Source of the DNA: an uncultured Gammaproteobacteria bacterium
GTDB lineage: Bacteria; Pseudomonadota; Gammaproteobacteria; Halothiobacillales; Halothiobacillaceae
NCBI GenBank assembly: GCA_938004235.1
Contig: CALKWL010000324.1
Location: 1 to 11,040 of the forward strand
Direction of reading: 5' to 3'
DNA: 11,040 nucleotides
Made by a program: the position numbers and the translations under genes. The notes under the pieces are model-generated. The model worked only from the letters and a program-made list of their open reading frames with translations, made no database searches and was not told where the DNA came from. Shown in pieces: positions 5,700-11,040 of this stretch; positions within the stretch are counted from its first letter, which is position 1, and each line of letters begins with the position of its first letter.

Positions 5700-5728
5700 A
5701 TGGTAAGGGCGTAAGTTTGGCTTAACAA
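5700..5728 (-). promoter_or_regulatory. Possible sigma70-type promoter for queD-folE2
   Basis: In the 73-bp gap between dxs and queD the minus strand carries TTGTTA (5723-5728), a 17-base spacer and TACCAT (5700-5705); each box matches 4 of 6 consensus positions. A weak 6-bp hairpin (5718-5723/5732-5737) overlaps the -35 side. This would allow queD-folE2 to be transcribed apart from xseB-ispA-dxs, but read-through from dxs is equally possible. Confidence 0.3.
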
Positions 5729-5744
5729 GTAAAGCCATGACTTA

Positions 5745-7610
5745 TCAAGGGAATGTCGCGGCGAGCTTTTGGATGATGCCTGCGGCATCCAGTCCGTAGT
5801 GTCGATACAGTTCGCCCTGGCTGCCTTGCAGGGTAATGACGTCCGGCAGGCCTAGGCGCAGCACGGGAGTGTTCAAGCCCATGTCGGACAGGGCTTCGAG
5901 CACGGCGCTGCCCGCACCGCCCATCAGGGCATGGTCTTCCAGCGTGAGCAGTCGCTCGTGTGTGCAGGCGACCATGCGCAGGGTGTCGAGATCAAGCGGC
6001 TTGACGCTGCGCATGTCAATCACGCTGAGGTTTTCGCCACGGACATCAAGCTGTTCGGCGGCCTTGAGCGCTTCGTGCAGCAGCGGGCCGAAGGCGAGGA
6101 TGGCGGTGTGTGTTCCGCGCCGATGCCATAGCGCCTGACCGAATGCACAGGTTTCGTCGGGCGCGGGCGCTGTTGCGGTGGCGCCGCTGCCGCCACGCGG
6201 GTAACGCACGGCCACGGGGCCGTCGTGCGCCAGCCCTGCGTTCAACATGCGCGCCAGCTCGTTTTCATCCGAAGGCGTCAGAATCACCATGTTCGGCACG
6301 CAGCGCAGGAAAGCGATGTCGTACAGACCGGCATGGGTGGCGCCGTCGGCGCCGACCAGTCCGGCGCGGTCGATGGCGAACAGGACGGGCAGATTTTGCA
6401 GCGCGATATCATGCACCGCCTGATCGTAGCCGCGTTGCAAGAAGGTGGAGTAGATCGCCATCACCGGCTTCATGCCCGCAGCGGCCAGCCCGCCGGCAAA
6501 GGTCACGGCGTGCTGCTCGGCAATGCCGACATCAAAATAGCGTTCGGCAAAGCGCGTGGAGAACTCCACCATGCCTGAGCCCTCGCACATGGCCGGGGTG
6601 ACACCGACCACACGCGGGTTGCGTTCGGCGGAGCTACACAGCCAGTCGCCAAAGGCGCTGGTAAAGCTGCGTTTCGGGCTGGCCTGGGTCGGTTCGAGCT
6701 TGTAGGGGTTGAAGGTGCTGACCCCATGGTAGCGCACCGGGTCGGCTTCGGCGGGGGCGTAGCCGCGACCTTTTTGGGTGAGCACATGCAGCAGGCGCGG
6801 GCCGGTTTGGCTGGCAAGATTGCCGAGCACGTCGCTTAAGGTTTCCAGGTCATGCCCGTCCACCGGGCCGACGTAGCGGAAACCAAGCTCTTCAAACAGG
6901 GCGCGTTGGGTATCGAGAGGGGTCAGAATGCCTTTGACCTGATCCTTGGCGCGGCGAGCGAGTTGCACCATGCCCAGCAGGTCGAAGAACTGTTTGCCGT
7001 CTTCGCGCACGCGGTGATAGCTGCGGCTGGTAATCAGGCGGGCGAGGTGTTTGTTGAGTGCACCGACATTCGGCGAGATTGACATGGCGTTGTCGTTGAG
7101 CACCACCAGCAGATTGGCCTTGCCCGCGCCCGCGTGGTTCAGCGCTTCAAACGCCTGCCCGGCCGTGAGCGCGCCGTCGCCGATCACCGCGACCGCCTGA
7201 TGTTTTTCGCCGCGAATCTTGAACGCCTTGGCAAAGCCCAGCGCGGCGCTGATCGAGGTGCTGGAGTGCCCGGCGCCGAAGGGGTCGTAGTCGCTTTCCG
7301 CGCGTTTGGTAAAGCCGGAAAGCCCGCCAAACTGGCGCAGGGTGTTCATGGCCTGGCGGCGACCGCTGAGAATCTTGTGGGCGTAGGCTTGATGGCCGAC
7401 ATCCCAGATCAGGATGTCTTCGGGCAGGTTGAGCGCGCGATGCAGAGCAAGCGTCAATTCTACTGTGCCCAGATTCGCTGCCAGATGGCCGCCAGTGCTG
7501 GATACGCTGTCGATAATGAAGCGGCGCAGCTCGCCAGCAAGCTGATTGAGCTGCACGGCGGACAGGATTTTCAGGTCGGCGGGGGTGTGAATGGCTTCAA
7601 GCAGGGACAT
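5745..7610 (-). CDS. dxs: 1-deoxy-D-xylulose-5-phosphate synthase
   Basis: Dxs condenses pyruvate and glyceraldehyde 3-phosphate with thiamine diphosphate, the first step of the MEP isoprenoid pathway; DXP also feeds thiamine and PLP synthesis. The 621 residues equal the usual length (E. coli 620). Visible features are SSTGGHLAANLGTVELT (His42), IWDVGHQAYAHKIL, AGHSSTSISAALG (His115), the ThDP/Mg motif GDGALTAGQAFEALN through VVLNDN (144-174), VDGHD, the transketolase pyrimidine domain with catalytic Glu365 in VGIAEQHAVTFAGG, DRAGLVGADGATHAG (414-428) and the C-terminal domain ending in HYGLDAAGI. It starts two bases after the ispA stop, so it is operonic and probably coupled. Together with IspA it links the start of isoprenoid synthesis to C15 prenyl-diphosphate supply for quinones and undecaprenyl phosphate. 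Confidence 0.98.
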   Translation of the reverse strand: MSLLEAIHTPADLKILSAVQLNQLAGELRRFIIDSVSSTGGHLAANLGTVELTLALHRALNLPEDILIWDVGHQAYAHKILSGRRQAMNTLRQFGGLSGFTKRAESDYDPFGAGHSSTSISAALGFAKAFKIRGEKHQAVAVIGDGALTAGQAFEALNHAGAGKANLLVVLNDNAMSISPNVGALNKHLARLITSRSYHRVREDGKQFFDLLGMVQLARRAKDQVKGILTPLDTQRALFEELGFRYVGPVDGHDLETLSDVLGNLASQTGPRLLHVLTQKGRGYAPAEADPVRYHGVSTFNPYKLEPTQASPKRSFTSAFGDWLCSSAERNPRVVGVTPAMCEGSGMVEFSTRFAERYFDVGIAEQHAVTFAGGLAAAGMKPVMAIYSTFLQRGYDQAVHDIALQNLPVLFAIDRAGLVGADGATHAGLYDIAFLRCVPNMVILTPSDENELARMLNAGLAHDGPVAVRYPRGGSGATATAPAPDETCAFGQALWHRRGTHTAILAFGPLLHEALKAAEQLDVRGENLSVIDMRSVKPLDLDTLRMVACTHERLLTLEDHALMGGAGSAVLEALSDMGLNTPVLRLGLPDVITLQGSQGELYRHYGLDAAGIIQKLAATFP

Positions 7611-7612
7611 AA

Positions 7613-8506
7613 TCAGGCTTCACGCTCCACGATGTAATGCGCCAGCTGGTGCAGGGTCGTGTTGTTGCCGGGCAGGTCGTGCAATGCGTCCAGAGCCTCA
7701 TCCAGCAGCTTCGCGGCAAGCCCACGCGCGCCGTCCAGCCCGAGCAGGCTGACATAGGTGGGTTTGTCCTGCGCTGCGTCCTTGCCCTGGGTTTTGCCCA
7801 GCGTGTGGCTGTCGGCGGTGACATCCAGCATGTCATCCCGTACCTGAAACGCCAGGCCGATGGCGCGGGCATAGCGTGCAAGCCGGGTTTGTGTGTTTGT
7901 GTCGGCACCCGCCGCCAATGCGCCGAGTTGCACGCTAGCGGCGATCAGCGCCCCGGTTTTCAGACGGTGCATCTGCTCCAGCGCGTCAAGCTCAAGCGTT
8001 TGTCCCACGGCAGAGAGGTCGATGGCCTGCCCGCCTGCCATGCCCTGCGAGCCGCTGGCCTGCGCCAGGGTTGCAAGCATGGCCAGACGGGTTTCGGCGG
8101 CTAGGGCACCATCGCGCGCCAGAGTCTCGAAGGCCAGCGTCTGCAAGGCGTCCCCGGCCAGAATTGCGGTGGCCTCGTCAAAGGCGCGGTGACAGGTCGG
8201 GCGGCCGCGGCGCAGGTCGTCATCGTCCATGGCGGGCAGGTCGTCATGCACCAGTGAGTAGGCATGAATCAGCTCCACCGCGCAGGCGGGGGTGTCCAGT
8301 CGTGCTTCGTCTGCGCCCAGCATGGCTCCCGTGCTGTACACCAAAAACGGGCGCACGCGCTTGCCTGCGCCCAGGGCGGCATAACGCATGGCGCTGTGCA
8401 GGCGTGCGGGTTCGGCATCGGCGGCGGGAAGCCTGCGATCAAGAGCGTGCTCAACCCGCGTCGCATACTGGCGCATGGCGTGCAAGAGTGAATCAGACTG
8501 CATCAT
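7613..8506 (-). CDS. ispA: Farnesyl diphosphate synthase (class A prenyltransferase)
   Basis: IspA adds two isopentenyl units to DMAPP to give farnesyl diphosphate, precursor of ubiquinone and undecaprenyl chains. The call gives 297 residues (E. coli 299). Family motifs are GKRVRPFLV (Lys49-Arg50), the first Asp-rich motif DDLPAMD (88-94) with RRGRPTCH, GDALQTLAFE, MAGGQAIDL, KTGALI, and the second Asp-rich motif FQVRDDMLD (Asp224, Asp225, Asp228) with KTQGKDAAQDKPTYVSLLG. The start is chosen at the ATG ATG pair (8506/8503) inside the 3' end of xseB, a 14-base overlap; an in-frame TTG at 8524 also exists but is less likely. No clear Shine-Dalgarno is seen, so coupling to xseB is inferred. The two-residue spacing in the first motif fits bacterial FPP synthases rather than long-chain enzymes, although chain length cannot be proved from sequence. 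Confidence 0.95.
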   Translation of the reverse strand: MMQSDSLLHAMRQYATRVEHALDRRLPAADAEPARLHSAMRYAALGAGKRVRPFLVYSTGAMLGADEARLDTPACAVELIHAYSLVHDDLPAMDDDDLRRGRPTCHRAFDEATAILAGDALQTLAFETLARDGALAAETRLAMLATLAQASGSQGMAGGQAIDLSAVGQTLELDALEQMHRLKTGALIAASVQLGALAAGADTNTQTRLARYARAIGLAFQVRDDMLDVTADSHTLGKTQGKDAAQDKPTYVSLLGLDGARGLAAKLLDEALDALHDLPGNNTTLHQLAHYIVEREA

Positions 8507-8774
8507 CGACACTGAAGGTCTCAAGCTTGCCGTCGCGGGTCAGCATGTCCACGCGCTGTTGAGCGCTGTTCAACATGCTCTGGCATTGGCGGGTGAGTTG
8601 CACGCCGCGCTCAAAATCGCGCAGCGAGTCTTCGAGGGTTTGTTCACCCTGCTCCATACGCGCCACCACGGCCTCCAGCTCCTTGAGCGAGGTTTCAAAC
8701 TGCTCAACATTGGGCGCGGTTTCCGGGAGCGTATCTGTGCCGGGGGGGGGAGTTTTGCGTGGGCGAGTCGCCAT
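8493..8774 (-). CDS. xseB: Exodeoxyribonuclease VII small subunit
   Basis: XseB is the small helical subunit that assembles in several copies on XseA to form exonuclease VII, which degrades single-stranded DNA from both ends. The 93 residues compare with 80 in E. coli; the extra length is a Pro/Thr-rich N-terminus (TRPRKTPPPGTDTLPET). The family core is clear: FETSLKELEAVVARMEQGEQTLEDSLRDFERGVQLTRQCQSMLNSAQQRV, described here as residues 26-75, followed by LTRDGKLETF. ATG 8774 has no strong Shine-Dalgarno. Codons 9-11 are an unbroken run of nine C residues on the coding strand. It is the first gene of xseB-ispA-dxs, the order known from E. coli. xseA is not in the window. Confidence 0.95.
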   Translation of the reverse strand: MATRPRKTPPPGTDTLPETAPNVEQFETSLKELEAVVARMEQGEQTLEDSLRDFERGVQLTRQCQSMLNSAQQRVDMLTRDGKLETFSVDDAV

Positions 8775-8807
8775 GGTGCGGTAGGCTGCAACAAACGAAA
8801 GTTGGCG

Positions 8808-8816
8808 ATTCTATCA
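8808..8816 (-). promoter_or_regulatory. Extended -10 promoter candidate for xseB-ispA-dxs
   Basis: The minus strand reads TGATAGAAT: a TGn extension followed by TAGAAT (5 of 6 matches to TATAAT), about 34 bases upstream of the xseB start. No good -35 box is seen at 16-18 bases, which is acceptable for extended -10 promoters. A 6-bp inverted repeat (ACGCAC at 8816-8821, GTGCGT at 8835-8840) spans the spacer and -35 area and could be an operator or a weak end hairpin of the upstream gene. Confidence 0.4.
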
Positions 8817-8846
8817 CGCACCTGTCGGGTTGATGTGCGTTTGCCT

Positions 8847-9395
8847 TCAAGTCGCTTCAGGCCAGATCAGCGAGAAGTCAAAATGGATGCTGCATGCACC
8901 GAGGTCAAAGTCCACGCTTTCGCTGCCGACATCGCAGAGCTTGATATAGCGCCCCTCGTGCAGGACAAAGATTTTGGCGCAGCGGTCTTCGGCATTGACG
9001 ATGACGTAGTATTTCACGCCCTCACGTTCGTAAAGGCTGAATTTGGTGTTTTGATCTTTGAGCGCCGTGGATTTGGAGAGCACTTCAAAAATCAGTACCG
9101 GAGCGCGGGTAATGTAAGCGCCTTCCACCGGATGGCAGACCACCAGGTTGTCGGGTTGTACCACCGTGTCATCGCTCATGCGCCAATCGACGGGGAGCAG
9201 GGCGCGGCATGTTTTGCAGTCGCGCAACTGCTGCTTGAGAACCCAGGCAATGTCGTTGCTCACCGACTGGTGGTTGATTGACGGCGCGGGCGACATGGCA
9301 TAGGCCGTACCGTCGATCAGTTCCCAACGACCTTCCCACAGTTTGTAGTCGTCGTAGGTGTAGTGCGGATGTTCGATGCGTAGGGCGTGTCCCAT
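8847..9395 (-). CDS. Uma2 family (DUF820) PD-(D/E)XK nuclease-like protein
   Basis: This is a 182-residue protein of the Uma2/DUF820 restriction-endonuclease-like family. Their biological role is unknown; they often occur in many copies in cyanobacteria, Chloroflexi and some proteobacteria. Diagnostic parts are YTYDDYKLWEGRWELIDGTAYAMSPAPSINHQ near the N-terminus (described as residues 12-43), then the nuclease-type core: Pro81-Asp82 in VVQPDNLVV, Glu104 and Lys108 in PVLIFEVLSKST, followed by KDQNTKFSLYEREGVKYYVIVN. The catalytic Asp, Glu and Lys are all in place, so it is probably intact. ATG 9395 has a strong AGGAG six bases upstream. It is a single gene between radA and xseB with its own ribosome-binding site and no partner gene, which fits an acquired accessory gene. 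The target substrate cannot be told from sequence. Confidence 0.85.
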   Translation of the reverse strand: MGHALRIEHPHYTYDDYKLWEGRWELIDGTAYAMSPAPSINHQSVSNDIAWVLKQQLRDCKTCRALLPVDWRMSDDTVVQPDNLVVCHPVEGAYITRAPVLIFEVLSKSTALKDQNTKFSLYEREGVKYYVIVNAEDRCAKIFVLHEGRYIKLCDVGSESVDFDLGACSIHFDFSLIWPEAT

Positions 9396-9401
9396 GTCCG
9401 G

Positions 9402-9407
9402 CTCCTG
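9402..9407 (-). promoter_or_regulatory. Strong ribosome-binding site for the Uma2-family gene
   Basis: CAGGAG on the minus strand, six bases before ATG 9395. It is the clearest Shine-Dalgarno sequence in the window; most other starts here rely on overlaps. It fixes the start of this gene. Confidence 0.75.
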
Positions 9408-9447
9408 TTTTGCAATTTGGCGTCGATATTAGCGCGGATTGATGGCA

Positions 9448-9514
9448 TGTAGGAGCGAACCTTGGGTCGCGAATGGGCGGTGTCGGCATTCGCGACCCAA
9501 GGTTCGCTCCTACA
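9448..9514. repeat. Long REP-like inverted repeat at the end of radA
   Basis: Two perfectly complementary 28-base arms (9448-9475 and 9487-9514; left arm begins TGTAGGAGCGAACC and continues TTGGGTCGCGAATG) flank an 11-base loop GGCGGTGTCGG. The GTAGGAGCGAACC start resembles gammaproteobacterial REP palindromes and shares GTAGGwGCGAA with 4305-4332. The radA stop codon (TAG, 9510-9512) lies inside the right arm. There is no T tract after the stem, so it is not a canonical terminator, but a 28-bp stem should block the transcript end from 3' exonucleases. Confidence 0.9.
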
Positions 9515-10871
9515 AAAGCCCCAATGCCTCGGTCAGGCGCGTCACACCGTGCAGTTCCATGCCTTTGGGCAAGCTGCCTTGCAGGTTGGCCTTGGGCACG
9601 ATGGCGCGTTTGAAGCCGTGTTTGTGCGCCTCGCGCAGGCGTTCCAGACCGTGCGGCACCGGGCGCAGTTCGCCGGCAAGGCCGACTTCGCCAAAGATCA
9701 CGGTGTCGGCGGGCAGCGGACGATTGCGCAGGCTGGACAGCGCGGCGCAGAGCAGCGGCAGGTCGGCAGCAGTTTCATTGATTTTTACCCCGCCGACCAC
9801 GTTGATGAATACATCCTGGTCGAACATGGCGATGCCGCCGTGGCGGTGCATGACGGCGAGCAGCATGGCGAGGCGGTTTTGTTCCAGGCCAAGGGTGACG
9901 CGGCGCGGCTGGCCGAACGGGCTGTCGGAAACGAGGGCTTGCACTTCGACCAGCAGCGGGCGCGTGCCTTCGCGGGTGACCATGATGACGCTGCCGGAGA
10001 CCGGCTCTTCGTGGCGCGAGAGGAAGATGGCGGAGGGGTTGCTGACCGGTTTGAGGCCGTGTTCGGTCATGGCGAACACGCCGATTTCATTCGCTGCGCC
10101 AAAGCGGTTTTTCACGGCGCGTACCAGGCGGTAGCGGCTGCCGGGTTCGCCTTCGAAGTAGAGCACGGTATCGACGATGTGTTCGAGCAGGCGCGGCCCG
10201 GCAATCGCGCCTTCCTTGGTGACGTGGCCGATGATGAACACGCAGATGCCGCGCTGTTTGGCCATACGGGTGAGCAGGGCGGCGGCTTCGCGCACTTGCG
10301 AGACTGAGCCGGGGGCGGCGGTGAGCTTGTCGGAGAACAGGGTTTGCACCGAATCGACCACCATCACGCCGGGGTTGAGGATTTCGGCTTGCTGCACGAT
10401 GCGCTCGACCGAGGTTTCGGCCAGCAATTGCAGGTCGGCGGCTTCAAGGTTGAGGCGTTGGGCGCGCAGGGCGATTTGTGCCAGCGATTCCTCGCCGGTG
10501 ACGTACAGGCCGGGCAGAGTGGCTTGCAGGGCAACCAGGGTTTGCAAGAGCAAGGTGGATTTGCCGATACCGGGGTCACCGCCCAAAAGAATCACCGAGC
10601 CGGGCACCAGGCCGCCGCCAAGCACGCGATCCAGCTCGTCCATGCCGGTGGGCAGGCGCGGGGTGTCGGCGAGTTGCACATCCCCGAGGCGGCGCGCTTC
10701 TTGCGCACCCGCGTACTGCATGATGGCGCGTTTGGCTGTATCCGTGGCGCTGGGAGCCGCCTGTTCGCTCAGGCTGTTCCATGCGCCGCATTCGCTGCAT
10801 TGGCCTGCCCATTTGGGGCTGGTTGCGCCGCATTCGGCACAGACGTAGTGGGTTTTGGGTTTTAGCGCCAT
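9510..10871 (-). CDS. radA: DNA repair protein RadA (Sms)
   Basis: RadA is a RecA-like DnaB-type motor that processes branched recombination intermediates together with RecA. The call gives 453 residues (E. coli 460). In order: the N-terminal zinc finger with Cys11, Cys14, Cys25 and Cys28 (YVCAECGATSPKWAGQCSEC), RLPTGMDELDRVLGGGLVPGS, Walker A GGDPGIGKST (97-106), Walker B VMVVDSVQT (Asp173), IIGHVTKEGAIAGPRLLEH, the RadA-specific KNRFG (254-258), and a C-terminal Lon-protease-like domain (about 280-453) including RVTLGLEQNRLAMLLAVM and the VFGEVGLAGELR-like IFGEVGLAGELRPV. ATG 10871 is chosen because MALKPKTHYVC is the normal family start; the frame is open upstream, but that part overlaps the preceding gene. 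It follows the truncated upstream gene by 10 bp. The C-terminus EALGLL is a few residues shorter than in E. coli because the stop is supplied by the inverted repeat. Confidence 0.97.
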   Translation of the reverse strand: MALKPKTHYVCAECGATSPKWAGQCSECGAWNSLSEQAAPSATDTAKRAIMQYAGAQEARRLGDVQLADTPRLPTGMDELDRVLGGGLVPGSVILLGGDPGIGKSTLLLQTLVALQATLPGLYVTGEESLAQIALRAQRLNLEAADLQLLAETSVERIVQQAEILNPGVMVVDSVQTLFSDKLTAAPGSVSQVREAAALLTRMAKQRGICVFIIGHVTKEGAIAGPRLLEHIVDTVLYFEGEPGSRYRLVRAVKNRFGAANEIGVFAMTEHGLKPVSNPSAIFLSRHEEPVSGSVIMVTREGTRPLLVEVQALVSDSPFGQPRRVTLGLEQNRLAMLLAVMHRHGGIAMFDQDVFINVVGGVKINETAADLPLLCAALSSLRNRPLPADTVIFGEVGLAGELRPVPHGLERLREAHKHGFKRAIVPKANLQGSLPKGMELHGVTRLTEALGLL

Positions 10872-10881
10872 GCGTGCGCCG

Positions 10882-10996
10882 TCACGGCTCAAGCTCGTTG
10901 ATGTGCTCCAGCGTCGGCCACAGACGCGCCTGCTCGACCACCTTGCGTGCAATGCGGGTGACTTCGACGGTGCAGCCAGACATCTCCAGGGTCATG
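10882..10996 (-). CDS. Unrecognised gene upstream of radA, 3' end only
   Basis: The minus strand holds an open frame ending in TGA at 10882-10884, ten bases before the radA start. The readable part ends GCTVEVTRIARKVVEQAR then LWPTLEHINELEP. I do not recognise the family. An ATG at 10993-10995 sits directly at the junction with the adapter sequence, so it cannot be told whether it is the true start or an internal Met; truncation by the contig end is more likely. Coding nature is supported by codon-like composition and by the tight spacing to radA, which suggests one operon. Confidence 0.5.
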
Positions 10997-11040
10997 AGAT
11001 CGGAAGAGCACACGTCTGAACTCCAGTCACGTCAGTCAAT
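10997..11040 (+). other. Illumina TruSeq adapter left at the contig end (not genomic)
   Basis: From 10997 the sequence reads AGATCGGAAGAGCACACGTC and continues to CCAGTCAC at 11030, the standard TruSeq read-through adapter. The next eight bases GTCAGTCA fit an index, and the final AT is how the adapter resumes after the index. These 44 bases should be trimmed; no biological feature should be called across 10996/10997. Confidence 0.97.

Noticed and set aside
5718..5737. Terminator after dxs
   Set aside because: It has only a 6-bp stem with an 8-base loop and no T tract; too weak to call.
8388..9281. Long plus-strand open frame of 297 codons across xseB and the Uma2-family gene
   Set aside because: It is antisense to two recognised genes, has no family motif and arises from GC-rich codon bias, as do the other long antisense frames opposite radA, dxs and lptC.
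10872..10952. N-terminal extension of radA by 27 residues
   Set aside because: It overlaps the upstream gene in another frame, and RadA proteins start just before the zinc finger, as ATG 10871 does.

Overview
The window reads as one chromosomal contig end from a GC-rich (roughly 55-60 %, by eye) Gammaproteobacterium. The reasons are an E. coli-like AccC C-terminus, the Kdo/LPS-export operon order kdsD-kdsC-lptC-lptA-lptB, and the xseB-ispA-dxs cluster. It is not a close enteric relative: lptB is not followed by rpoN, dxs is followed by queD-folE2, and the intergenic regions carry palindromic repeats. Genus cannot be fixed from sequence reading alone.

Layout. Bases 1-522 (+ strand) are the 3' end of accC (fatty-acid synthesis). 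Everything else is on the minus strand. Reading in the direction of transcription (right to left), the order is: a truncated unknown gene (10882-10996), radA (DNA repair), an orphan Uma2-family nuclease-like gene, the operon xseB-ispA-dxs (exonuclease VII small subunit, farnesyl diphosphate and DXP synthases), queD-folE2 (pterin/7-deazaguanine entry), and the operon kdsD-kdsC-lptC-lptA-lptB. In that last operon KdsD and KdsC help supply Kdo, while LptC, LptA and LptB are parts of the LPS transport bridge. Many junctions are a few bases or overlapping (ATGA, TGATG, 29 bp), which points to translational coupling.

The non-coding parts are the most interesting. Two intergenic regions (694-858 and 4345-4505) hold two diverged copies of the same five-hairpin element of about 160 bp. 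In hairpins 1, 3, 4 and 5 the basal stem is conserved while the apical half differs with pairing largely kept. Hairpins 2 and 5 carry a GGA loop in both copies, and hairpin 4 carries a CATGT loop in both. A second repeat family, REP-like GTAGGwGCGAA palindromes, occurs at 4305-4332 and 9448-9514. Three minus-strand genes (lptB, folE2, radA) have their stop codon inside the edge of one of these repeats.

The last 44 bases (10997-11040) are not genomic: they match the Illumina TruSeq adapter followed by what looks like an index. The true genomic sequence therefore ends at about 10996.
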